This document shows, in pieces, positions 37,479-45,498 of a DNA stretch of 64,000 bases. Position numbers and translations under genes: made by a program. The stretch spans positions 1-64,000 of the forward strand of contig DYNM01000009.1 in assembly GCA_020721065.1 (NCBI GenBank), read 5' to 3'. Below the pieces are notes generated by a model that saw only the letters and a list, made by a program, of their open reading frames with translations, searched no databases and was not told the DNA's origin. This stretch comes from Thiocystis violascens. GTDB taxonomy: Bacteria; Pseudomonadota; Gammaproteobacteria; Chromatiales; Chromatiaceae. Every line of letters starts with the position of its first letter. Position 1 is the stretch's first letter.

Positions 37479-38525
37479 ATGTCAAAATCTCTGCTTGCGC
37501 TTGCCATCATTGCCGCTCTGACCGCGACCGGCGCGACTGCTGCGACCGATCAGGAATTACGCACCAAAGCTGCGGCCGTAGGGCTGCAACCCTTGCCCAG
37601 CACTGCGCCCGCGCAGCGCGATAACCCAACCAGCGCCGAGAAAATCGCGCTCGGCAAGATGTTGTTTTTTGATCCGCGTCTGTCTGCCAGCGGCGTGATT
37701 AGCTGCAACACCTGCCACAACCTCGGCACCGGCGGCGATGATAATTTGCCGACTTCTATCGGACACGGCTGGCAACGCGGCCCGCGCAATTCGCCGACTG
37801 TGTTTAATGCCGTGTTTAACAAGGCGCAATTTTGGGATGGTCGCGCTGAGGATTTGAAAGCGCAGGCGAAAGGGCCGGTGCAGGCGGGCGTGGAAATGAA
37901 TAATCGTCCCACGCAGGTCGTCGCCACGCTGAAAAGTATGCCGGAATATGGCGAGCGGTTCGCCCGCGCTTTCCCCGGTGAAGCAGACCCGGTCACGTTC
38001 GACAACATGGCGAAGGCAATTGAAGCCTTTGAAGTGACGCTGGTGACGCCGAATGCGCCGTTTGATCAGTTTATGGCTGGCACCGACGCGGCGCTGAATT
38101 CTGAGCAAAAAGAAGGGCTTGAATTGTTTATGCAGCGCGGCTGCACCTCGTGTCACAACGGCGCGAACGTCGGTGGTCAAGCCTATTTCCCGTTTGGTTT
38201 GATCAAGCGCCCCGGCGCAGACGTGTTGCCACCGGAGGATAAAGGACGCTTTGCCGTCACCAAATCCGCGTCAGATGAATACGTTTTCCGCGCTGCGCCA
38301 CTGCGCAACGTCGCTTTGACCGCGCCCTATTTCCACTCCGGGCAAGTGTGGGACCTCAAGCAAGCCGTCGCCATCATGGGCGCAGCCCAGCTTGGCGCGA
38401 CGATTGATGATGCCGAAGCCGGCAAAATTGCGGCATTTTTAGGGGCATTGACCGGCACACCACCGAAGGTTGATTACCCGCAATTGCCGCTGGAAACCGC
38501 CACCACGCCACGTCCGCAGTATTAA
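37479..38525 (+). CDS. Di-haem cytochrome c peroxidase
   Basis: A periplasmic peroxidase of the CcpA/MauG family (348 residues) that reduces hydrogen peroxide with electrons from cytochrome c. A signal peptide (MSKSLLALAIIAALTATGATA) is followed by the two haem-binding motifs CNTCH (about 77) and CTSCH (about 223). Conserved RGPRNSPTVFNAVFN and the His-Ser region AAPLRNVALTAPYFHSG are present. A short spacer of 18 bases separates it from the next gene. The roughly 285-base gap upstream, shared with gpmI, must hold promoters for both but I saw no convincing one. Confidence 0.95.
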   Translation: MSKSLLALAIIAALTATGATAATDQELRTKAAAVGLQPLPSTAPAQRDNPTSAEKIALGKMLFFDPRLSASGVISCNTCHNLGTGGDDNLPTSIGHGWQRGPRNSPTVFNAVFNKAQFWDGRAEDLKAQAKGPVQAGVEMNNRPTQVVATLKSMPEYGERFARAFPGEADPVTFDNMAKAIEAFEVTLVTPNAPFDQFMAGTDAALNSEQKEGLELFMQRGCTSCHNGANVGGQAYFPFGLIKRPGADVLPPEDKGRFAVTKSASDEYVFRAAPLRNVALTAPYFHSGQVWDLKQAVAIMGAAQLGATIDDAEAGKIAAFLGALTGTPPKVDYPQLPLETATTPRPQY

Positions 38526-38543
38526 CAATTGAATGAGCACGCC

Positions 38544-40964
38544 ATGACCACGCCTCCACTTGAATCCCTCACCGCGCTGTTTACCGCCGTCGAACAGTTG
38601 AAAACTGCCGGGCAAACTGAAGCAGCATTGGCGCGGTATCGCCAGTGGCTGGCGCAGGTCGCAGCCTCACCGTTGGCGTATGCGGTGTGGTTCAACTTGG
38701 GCGTGGAATTGGCGGCGCTTAAACGTCCGACCGAGGCAATTGCTGCTTATCGGCAGGCGCTTGAAATAAAAGATGATTTTGTGCCGGCACAGTTCAATCT
38801 CGGCACCCAATTGGAACAGCTCGGACAACCGGCGGCGGCACTCGCGCAGTGGCACGCCATTCTTGACAACTATCAGGTCGCGCTGGCAGACGACCTCGCG
38901 CTGCACACGCTGGTACTCAACAACCTCGGACGGTTGCTCGAAATTGAGCGCGATTATCCAGCGGCGGAAGCGATGCTGGCGCGGAGTTTGATTCTGGATG
39001 CCGCGCAGCCCAAGGCGCTGCAACATTGGCTGCATCTGCGGCAAAAGCAGTGCGCGTGGCCGTTGTGTGCGGAATTGGGCAGCGTCACGCCTGAGCAGAT
39101 GATCGCCGCTGCGTCGGCGTTATCGACCTTGGCGCTGACCGACGATCCCGCGCAACAGTTGGCAATTGCGCTGCGGTTTGTTGCCGAGCGTGTCGCGCCA
39201 GCTCCGCCTCCGCTCGCCACTGCGGACGGCTACGGACATCGCAAGCTGCGGATCGGCTATCTCTCATCAGATTTCTGTCTGCATCCGGTGGCGCTGTTGA
39301 CGGTGCAGTTATTCGAGCTGCACGACCGCGAGCGGTTCGCAGTACACGGATTTTGTTGGACGCGAGAAGACGGCTCGGCGCTGCGGCGGCGGATCATCGC
39401 AGCAATGGATCAGTTCACTGTGATTGGTGAGCTGGACGATGCAGCGGCGGCGCGGTGCATTCGAGAGCAAGAAATTGATATTTTAATTGATTTACAAGGG
39501 CTTACGAGCGGAGCGCGTCCCCATGTGTTGATGCAGCGCCCCGCGCCGGTACAAATCAGTTATCTGGGTTTTCCGGGCACCAGCGGGCTGCCGACGCTGG
39601 ATTATTTATTGGCGGATGCGTTTTTGATCCCGGACGGCGAGCGCCAGCATTACAGCGAACAGCCGTTGCTAATGCCGCAGTGTTTTCAGGTGAGCGACTG
39701 CCGCCGTGATCAAGCGCCGCCGCTGACGCGAGCTGCGGTGGGTTTGCCTGAGGATGGGTTCGTATTTTGTTGTTTTAACAACAATTATAAGATCACTGAG
39801 GAAGTGTTTGGCGCGTGGATGCGGATTTTGCAACAGGTGCCCGGCAGTGTGCTGTGGCTGCTGGCTGACAATCCGTCGGTGCCGCTGAATCTGCGGCGGG
39901 AGGCGCAGCAGCGCGGGATCGATCCGCAGCGGCTGGTGTTTGCCGAGCGAGTCGCGCCAGCGGTGTATCTCACGCGCTACACGTTGGCGGATGTCTTTCT
40001 CGATACGTTTCCGTTCAATGCCGGCACGACGGCGAATGATGCGCTGTGGATGGGGCTGCCGGTGTTGACGCGCAGCGGGCGGGCATTTGCGGCGCGGATG
40101 GCAGGCGCATTGCTCCACGCAGCCGCGCTGGATGCGCTGATTGTGGACACGTTGGCGGAATACGAGGCGCTGGCGGTGCAACTGGCGCAGTCGCCGTCAC
40201 GATTGCTGGCGCTGAAAACGGCGGTTGCCGCGCTGCGTGAGCACAGCGAGATATTCGATATGCCAGCGCGGGTGCGGGAAATTGAGGCGCTGTATGTGCA
40301 GGCGTATGTCGAGAAATGCCCGACTGCCGCCTTTGTTCAAAAGGAGATTGAGGACAATGCGGCAACGATTCCGTGCGTGTTGCAGCTTGGTGGTGAGCAA
40401 GCAGCCAGCAGTGAGATGGTGCCCATTTTTCAGCGCGAGCAGTGGCGGCACCTCCGTTATGACTGCGATCCGACGACACAACCAGACATTCTCGGTGAAT
40501 TCAACGACTTGCGAGCGGTGCCAACGGGCGCGATGGACGCAGTGCTGCTCAATCACACGCTGGAACGATTGTTTGCCCACGACGCGGCACGAGCGTTGGC
40601 GGAAGCGCGGCGCGTGCTCAAACCAGCAGGCTTTGTGGTCGTGATTTGCGCCGATTTGCAGGCAGCCTGCGCCAAAATCGCCGCTAATGAGACGACTCAA
40701 CCGCTGTGGCAATCCAACTCGTCCCTCACGCCAATTGATCTCATCTTTGGTCATCAAGCCGCCATTGCCGCCGGTCACACGCAATTGGCGCACCGCTGCG
40801 GCTTCACCCGCGACAGCTTGGCGGCGGCGCTGACGGCTGCCAACTTTGGGCGCGTCGGCGTGATTGCCCGCCCGGAATACGGTGATTTATGGGGATTTGC
40901 GAGCGTGCAACCGCTGCTCGCCGCTGACTTTGCCGAATTAAGCCAGCGCGTGTTCATTCAATAA
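38544..40964 (+). CDS. TPR/SPINDLY-type O-GlcNAc transferase fused to a methyltransferase-like domain
   Basis: An 806-residue cytoplasmic protein in three parts. TPR repeats fill about 1-165 (for example AVWFNLGVELAALKRPTEAIAAYRQALEIKDDFVPA, given here only as position 50-85). A GT41 glycosyltransferase core spans about 210-590, with KLRIGYLSSDFCLHPVA, ILIDLQGLTSGARPHV, VQISYLGFPGTSG, CFNNNYKI, and the UDP-binding LDTFPFNAGTTANDALWMGL. The C-terminal 210 residues look like a class-I SAM methyltransferase with a weak motif I, then NHTLERLFAHDAARALAEARRVLKPAGF. Related proteins add GlcNAc-type sugars to protein Ser/Thr or act on surface glycans. The target is not known. The ATG is at 38544; a TTG five codons earlier is less likely. 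Confidence 0.87.
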   Translation: MTTPPLESLTALFTAVEQLKTAGQTEAALARYRQWLAQVAASPLAYAVWFNLGVELAALKRPTEAIAAYRQALEIKDDFVPAQFNLGTQLEQLGQPAAALAQWHAILDNYQVALADDLALHTLVLNNLGRLLEIERDYPAAEAMLARSLILDAAQPKALQHWLHLRQKQCAWPLCAELGSVTPEQMIAAASALSTLALTDDPAQQLAIALRFVAERVAPAPPPLATADGYGHRKLRIGYLSSDFCLHPVALLTVQLFELHDRERFAVHGFCWTREDGSALRRRIIAAMDQFTVIGELDDAAAARCIREQEIDILIDLQGLTSGARPHVLMQRPAPVQISYLGFPGTSGLPTLDYLLADAFLIPDGERQHYSEQPLLMPQCFQVSDCRRDQAPPLTRAAVGLPEDGFVFCCFNNNYKITEEVFGAWMRILQQVPGSVLWLLADNPSVPLNLRREAQQRGIDPQRLVFAERVAPAVYLTRYTLADVFLDTFPFNAGTTANDALWMGLPVLTRSGRAFAARMAGALLHAAALDALIVDTLAEYEALAVQLAQSPSRLLALKTAVAALREHSEIFDMPARVREIEALYVQAYVEKCPTAAFVQKEIEDNAATIPCVLQLGGEQAASSEMVPIFQREQWRHLRYDCDPTTQPDILGEFNDLRAVPTGAMDAVLLNHTLERLFAHDAARALAEARRVLKPAGFVVVICADLQAACAKIAANETTQPLWQSNSSLTPIDLIFGHQAAIAAGHTQLAHRCGFTRDSLAAALTAANFGRVGVIARPEYGDLWGFASVQPLLAADFAELSQRVFIQ

Positions 40965-40975
40965 TCAATACCAAC

Positions 40976-41003
40976 TTGATTAACATTATTTTATTCTTAT
41001 ATT
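40976..41003 (+). promoter_or_regulatory. Possible sigma-70 promoter of the AhpD-like gene
   Basis: TTGATT, 16 bases, then TATATT, in a very AT-rich stretch 61 bases before the gene at 41064. The base composition differs sharply from the flanking genes. Confidence 0.5.
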
Positions 41004-41063
41004 ATTCATAAAATTGTGTTATGCTGCTATGCAACAAAATAACAATTTTTCACTGAGGTTTAC

Positions 41064-41663
41064 ATGGCAAGTGCATCATTACGTTCTTCTGTGCAAGGAC
41101 AACCATTTAATGACGTGCTCAACGAATTACACGCGCATACCTTCACCGGAGTGCCCGGTGAATCCGATCCGTTTACGTTGAGCGAATTAGACCGCGAATA
41201 TATTGCGTATGCGCTGGCGCTGTATTATCAATGCGATCATTGCAGCCAATATCACGGTCGCGCAATTGAACGCTTGCGCAAAGAGTTAAACTGCGTCGAT
41301 TGGGATTGGCAGGCAGAAATGGTCAAGTTAATTCTATTTTTGCGCACCAGTCACGATACGATTTCAACCTTGGAATGGAAAGGCTGGACGGAAGCATGGC
41401 GGAGTTTTGCGGAGCGGATTCATCATCATCATTTTGGGCTGGGCTGCAACATTGCGTATGCGATTGGCATTGCCCGCGCTGATGAGCATTTAATGACGGT
41501 GGCGTTCAAATCATTAACGATTCTGTTTGCCGATGAGCCGACGTTATTAGGTGCAATTCGGGATATTGATCGGGTGGTGGTATTTATGAAAGCTGCGACT
41601 TCAAAAAACCGCACTGATCCGATTTTGCGGAAGCAATTACAATCACGCGGCATTCAAGTATAA
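41064..41663 (+). CDS. AhpD-like carboxymuconolactone decarboxylase family protein
   Basis: A helical protein of 199 residues with the AhpD-type redox motif CDHCSQYHGRAIERL near residue 57, where the CxxC and the following His carry out thiol chemistry in the family. A run of four His (RIHHHHFGLG, about 118-127) is unusual. AhpD-like proteins act in peroxide defence or decarboxylation; the peroxidase at 37479 fits the first. The ribosome binding site is TGAGG seven bases before the ATG. Confidence 0.8.
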   Translation: MASASLRSSVQGQPFNDVLNELHAHTFTGVPGESDPFTLSELDREYIAYALALYYQCDHCSQYHGRAIERLRKELNCVDWDWQAEMVKLILFLRTSHDTISTLEWKGWTEAWRSFAERIHHHHFGLGCNIAYAIGIARADEHLMTVAFKSLTILFADEPTLLGAIRDIDRVVVFMKAATSKNRTDPILRKQLQSRGIQV

Positions 41664-41683
41664 CCATGTATTGAATAAAATAA

Positions 41684-41711
41684 CCCCGCGCTGTCATTCA
41701 ACAGCGCGGGG
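41684..41711. terminator. Strong GC hairpin after the AhpD-like gene
   Basis: CCCCGCGCTGT / ACAGCGCGGGG, an 11-base perfect stem with a six-base loop. On the minus strand it is followed by TTATTTTATT, so it is a good terminator for transcripts of the metZ operon and may also stop the plus-strand gene. Confidence 0.75.
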
Positions 41712-41712
41712 T

Positions 41713-41745
41713 GTAGGTTGGGTTGCCGCTGTTGGCAACCCAACA
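41713..41745. repeat. Palindromic GTAGGTTGGGTT element
   Basis: GTAGGTTGGGTTGCC pairs with GGCAACCCAAC around a six-base loop. It belongs to the same family as 5495-5524 and 41818-41846. Confidence 0.7.
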
Positions 41746-41817
41746 ACTGACGCCAACATCACTGCGATTGAATGACACCGTTGTCGCATAAGGGAGTTGG
41801 TTTTTTCATGCGTTGCA

Positions 41818-41846
41818 GTTGGGTTGACGCAGTCAACCCAACCTAC
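41818..41846. repeat. Palindromic GTTGGGTTGAC element
   Basis: GTTGGGTTGAC and GTCAACCCAAC form a perfect stem with a three-base loop, followed by CTAC. It lies just downstream of the HTH gene ending at 41852. Confidence 0.7.
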
Positions 41847-41851
41847 GACTT

Positions 41852-42190
41852 TCACGGTCGCAACATAAAATCAACATGCACCGCATCAAAGGGAAATTCA
41901 ATTGCGCCATCTTTACGGCGATTTAATAAGCCAGCATTGACTAACACGGCGACATCTTCATGCACGATTTTTACTTGGCAACCCACCCGCCGCACGATTT
42001 CACATAAACTGACCGGTCCCAAACCAGTGATCGCATTTAGAATAGCCCAGCGACGCGGCGTTAATGTTTTCCATAAATCAGCGGTGGTTTCAAAACCACG
42101 AAAATGATCTTGTGCATCGCCATTAAATGCTTTGATAAAACGAGCGTTAATGACATCGCGCTGTAACACACCAATTGTCACCATGCTCAT
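41852..42190 (-). CDS. HTH regulator, probable TumA-like antitoxin
   Basis: A 112-residue winged-helix protein. The middle TPRRWAILNAITGLGPVSLCEIVRRVGCQVKIVHEDVAVL (positions about 44-83) reads as an HTH of the MarR-like COG4190 group, followed by LVNAGLLNRRKDGAIEFPFD. Such proteins are regularly encoded next to TumE-like (DUF6516) toxins. Its ATG overlaps the stop codon of the upstream toxin-like gene (ATGA). It probably binds its own promoter and the toxin; this is an inference from context. Confidence 0.75.
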   Translation of the reverse strand: MSMVTIGVLQRDVINARFIKAFNGDAQDHFRGFETTADLWKTLTPRRWAILNAITGLGPVSLCEIVRRVGCQVKIVHEDVAVLVNAGLLNRRKDGAIEFPFDAVHVDFMLRP

Positions 42191-42474
42191 ACTTGCCCCG
42201 CCTGATAGTCATCAACCCGCTGCCAAAATTCATTTAATAGTTCAATTAAAATCGCTTCGGGCGTTAATGCAGAATGCGCCAGTTGTCGTCCGGCTCCCGT
42301 GTCATTATCTAACGCAAAGACGCAACTGCCGTTCACTATAAAAGCGAGTCGATATTTTAGTTGGGAATGGTGCGTGGTGTGGTTGGTAACGCGCCAGACG
42401 CGCAATTGTGCAAAAGCGCGTTCTCCTTGCTGCACATGCGCACTAAATAATTGCTCACTGTGGTCATCTTTCAT
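42187..42474 (-). CDS. TumE-like (DUF6516) toxin
   Basis: A 95-residue protein with the features of the TumE/DUF6516 family: an N-terminal QLRVWRVTNHTTHHSQLKYR segment, LAFIVNGSCVFALDNDTGAG, and a C-terminal LLNEFWQRVDDY helix. Members are considered toxins of type II pairs with the HTH partner encoded downstream. Its ATG overlaps the metZ stop codon (ATGA), so it is translated from the metZ message, which is unusual for such a module. Confidence 0.75.
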   Translation of the reverse strand: MKDDHSEQLFSAHVQQGERAFAQLRVWRVTNHTTHHSQLKYRLAFIVNGSCVFALDNDTGAGRQLAHSALTPEAILIELLNEFWQRVDDYQAGQV

Positions 42475-43712
42475 AATGATGGCAGCGTGTGAAATGCTAA
42501 ATCTGCTTGAATGTCTTGAATTGATTCTAATCCCACCGCAATCCGAATTAAACCATCGCTAATTCCCACTGCTGCGCGTTCCTCCGCCGTCAAGCGCCCG
42601 TGCGTGGTCGTCGCCGGATGCGTGATCGTGGTTTTGGTGTCGCCGAGATTGGCGGTAATCGACAGCAGCCGCGTGGCATCAATCAATTGCCACGCCGCCG
42701 TTTGTCCGCCGTGTACCGCAAACGTGACGATGCCGCCGCCAGTGCGCTGTTGATTGCCGACGAGATGCTGCTGCGGATGGTCGGGCAAACCGGGGTAATA
42801 GACCTGCGCAACCGCCGGTTGCGTGCGCAGCCACGCAGCGAGCTGCGCGGCGTTTTGAGAATGCGCCAGCATCCGTAATTCCAACGTTTCCAAGCCTTTA
42901 AGAAAAATCCACGCATTAAACGGACTCAGCGTCACTCCGGCGGTGCGCAACACGCCGTACACCTCCTCGCCGACGATTTGGCGATTGCCGACCACTGCGC
43001 CGCCGACGCAGCGCCCTTGTCCGTCAAGATATTTCGTCGCCGAATGCACCACCACATCTGCGCCGAGTTCCAGCGGACGTTGCAGCGCCGGGGTGCAAAA
43101 GCAGTTATCCACCGCCAGCAGGCAGTCGTGACGATGCGCGAGATCGGCGAGCTGGCGCAGATCGACCATTTCCATCAGCGGATTGGACGGCGTCTCGCAA
43201 AACAACAGCCGCGTGCGGTCATCAATTGCCGTCTCCCACGCGCCCAAGTCAGTCAGCGGCACAAACACGGTCTCAATGCCAAACCGCGCTAAATACTTGT
43301 TAAACAACATGGTTGTGCTGCCAAACAGACTGCGCGACGCCACGATCCGCTCACCGCTGCGCAACAAGCCCATGCACGTCGCCAAGATCGCCGCCATGCC
43401 CGACGCAGTCGCCACCGCACACTCACCGCCTTCCAACGTCGCCAGCCGCTCCTCGAACGCCCGCACAGTTGGATTGGTGAACCGCGAATAAATGTTGCCC
43501 GCTTGCGCACCACTGAACCGCGCCGCAGCTTCAGCCGCGCTGGCGAAGACATAGCTGGAGGTTGTGAAAATTGGCTCGCTGTGTTCACCCTCCGCCGTGC
43601 GCTGATGACCGGTGCGAATGGCGCGAGTAGCGAACTGCAATTCTTCCCAATTCTGTGATGACAACAGCGGGTTTTCTAATTCAGTTGTGAATTCCACAGG
43701 CGATGTACTCAA
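42471..43712 (-). CDS. metZ: O-succinylhomoserine sulfhydrylase
   Basis: A PLP enzyme of the Cys/Met metabolism family (about 413 residues) that makes homocysteine from O-succinylhomoserine and sulfide. Motifs: IFTTSSYVFASAAEAAARFSG, YSRFTNPTVRAFEERLA, SGMAAILATC, and the Schiff-base Lys in VHSATKYLDGQGR. It follows purF on the same strand, the order known from Pseudomonas. The start is unsure: TTG at 43712 or GTG at 43697, with repeat heptamers in front and no ribosome binding site. Confidence 0.95.
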   Translation of the reverse strand: MSTSPVEFTTELENPLLSSQNWEELQFATRAIRTGHQRTAEGEHSEPIFTTSSYVFASAAEAAARFSGAQAGNIYSRFTNPTVRAFEERLATLEGGECAVATASGMAAILATCMGLLRSGERIVASRSLFGSTTMLFNKYLARFGIETVFVPLTDLGAWETAIDDRTRLLFCETPSNPLMEMVDLRQLADLAHRHDCLLAVDNCFCTPALQRPLELGADVVVHSATKYLDGQGRCVGGAVVGNRQIVGEEVYGVLRTAGVTLSPFNAWIFLKGLETLELRMLAHSQNAAQLAAWLRTQPAVAQVYYPGLPDHPQQHLVGNQQRTGGGIVTFAVHGGQTAAWQLIDATRLLSITANLGDTKTTITHPATTTHGRLTAEERAAVGISDGLIRIAVGLESIQDIQADLAFHTLPSL

Positions 43713-43721
43713 TAGAAAGTT

Positions 43722-43748
43722 GGCAGTTGTCGGTTATCAGTTGTCAGT
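43722..43748. repeat. Heptamer repeat in the purF-metZ gap
   Basis: AGTTGGCAGTTGTCGGTTATC with a final TTGTCAG, four degenerate heptamers, right in front of the metZ start. Confidence 0.75.
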
Positions 43749-43794
43749 ATTACGTTAAATGCAACTGCCGCAGTGATGATCAACAGACGGGAAT

Positions 43795-45309
43795 TTAATC
43801 CGAATTATAAAGATCAAGCGCCGTCTCACAATTCGTTAAATGCGGATGTTTCGCACGATCATTGCGCCGCGCTTCTAAACCGCGCAAATACTCCGGCGTG
43901 ACATCGCCAGTAATATACACGCCATCAAAAACGGAAGTATCAAAACGATCAACGTGACTTTTACCTTTTTTCTGCACCGCCACAATTAAATCATTCAAAT
44001 CTTGAAACAACAATCCATCCGCGCCCAATTCGCGTGCGACTTCTTCATCGCTGCGCCCGTGCGCAATCAATTCACTCGCAGCCGGCATATCAATGCCATA
44101 GACATTCGGATACCGCACTGGCGGTGCTGCCGAGGCGAAATAGACTTGATGAGCGCCAGCTTCGCGTGCCATTTGAATAATTTGCTGTGAAGTGGTGCCG
44201 CGCACAATGGAATCATCAACTAAAAGCACGTTTTTCTTGCGAAATTCTAAACTGATGGCGTTGAGTTTTTGCCGCACTGATTTCTTGCGCACCTTTTGTC
44301 CGGGCATGATAAAAGTGCGCCCAATATAGCGGTTTTTAATAAACCCTTCGGCATAAGACACGCCCAGATGATTGGCTAATTGCAACGCAGCCGTGCGGCT
44401 AGTGTCTGGAATAGGAATCACGACATCAATATCGTGATTTGACCATTCACGTTTAATTTTAGTCGCCAGCTTTTTACCCATCCGCGAGCGGGCTTTATAG
44501 ACTGAAATGTTATCAATGATTGAATCAGGACGCGCAAAATAAACGAATTCAAAAATGCAGGGTGAGAGAATTGGCTGCGGCGCACATTGCTGAGTGTACA
44601 ATTGCCCATCAATCGTCATTAACACCGCTTCACCCGGCGCAACATCCGCCACAATTTTGAAACCGAGCGCATCTAATGCGACGCTTTCTGAAGCAATCAT
44701 GTATTCCACGCCATCGCTGGTTTCGCGCCGTCCATAAATTAAAGGACGAATCCCGTTAGGATCACGAAAGCCAAAAACGCCAAAGCCGGGAATCATTGCC
44801 ACTGCCGCATAACCACCGCGACAACGTCGATGCACTCCCGTCACTGCACGAAAAATATCTTGTTCATCAATACGCAATTTGCCCTGTTGCTGCAATTCGT
44901 GCGCAAAGATATTTAATAGCACTTCCGAATCAGAATCGGTATTGAGATGCCGCAAATCATCAGCGAAAAGATCGCGTTTCAACGCATCCGCATTGGTCAA
45001 ATTGCCGTTGTGCGCTAATACAATGCCGTAAGGGGAATTGACATAAAACGGCTGCGCTTCGGCGGAACTCGCCGCGCCAGCAGTGGGATAACGGACATGA
45101 CCGATGCCGAGCGTGCCGCGCAATTGAATCATGTGACGGGTTTGGAAGACGTCGCGTGCCAACCCATTATCTTTGCGCAGGAACAGACGCTCGCCCTGAC
45201 AAGTGACGATGCCAGCGGCATCCTGTCCACGATGCTGCAACACCAGCAACGCATCATAAAGTGCTTGATTAACGGGACTTTTACCGACGATGCCAACGAT
45301 GCCGCACAT
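43795..45309 (-). CDS. purF: Amidophosphoribosyltransferase
   Basis: PurF (504 residues) makes phosphoribosylamine from PRPP and glutamine, the first step of purine synthesis. The mature N-terminal Cys follows the start Met ([19 protein letters not shown]), which fixes the ATG at 45309. [30 protein letters not shown], and the PRPP site [17 protein letters not shown] are present. An upstream extension of 18 codons would bury the catalytic Cys and is rejected. Confidence 0.98.
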   Translation of the reverse strand: MCGIVGIVGKSPVNQALYDALLVLQHRGQDAAGIVTCQGERLFLRKDNGLARDVFQTRHMIQLRGTLGIGHVRYPTAGAASSAEAQPFYVNSPYGIVLAHNGNLTNADALKRDLFADDLRHLNTDSDSEVLLNIFAHELQQQGKLRIDEQDIFRAVTGVHRRCRGGYAAVAMIPGFGVFGFRDPNGIRPLIYGRRETSDGVEYMIASESVALDALGFKIVADVAPGEAVLMTIDGQLYTQQCAPQPILSPCIFEFVYFARPDSIIDNISVYKARSRMGKKLATKIKREWSNHDIDVVIPIPDTSRTAALQLANHLGVSYAEGFIKNRYIGRTFIMPGQKVRKKSVRQKLNAISLEFRKKNVLLVDDSIVRGTTSQQIIQMAREAGAHQVYFASAAPPVRYPNVYGIDMPAASELIAHGRSDEEVARELGADGLLFQDLNDLIVAVQKKGKSHVDRFDTSVFDGVYITGDVTPEYLRGLEARRNDRAKHPHLTNCETALDLYNSD

Positions 45310-45498
45310 GACAATTCTCGCCATCGCTGCGGCAAAAGAAGTAATACCGGAGCGATGAAGCAAATGATTGAAAACGCGGCAAGGTAACGCAGAATTTCAC
45401 ACTGGGCAATGAAACGCCCAATAGCGCGGTTGCGCGGAATATCAGGGCAGCTCAGGATGCAAAACGGTCTCAATTCATCACTAACGCGGCGCATAGTT

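Noticed and set aside
41818..42190. HTH gene as a stand-alone MarR regulator
   Set aside because: Its overlap with the TumE-like gene makes a toxin-antitoxin partner the simpler reading, though the sequence alone does not exclude a plain regulator.
45310..45363. Upstream extension of purF
   Set aside because: The catalytic Cys must follow the initiator Met, which fixes the start at 45309.
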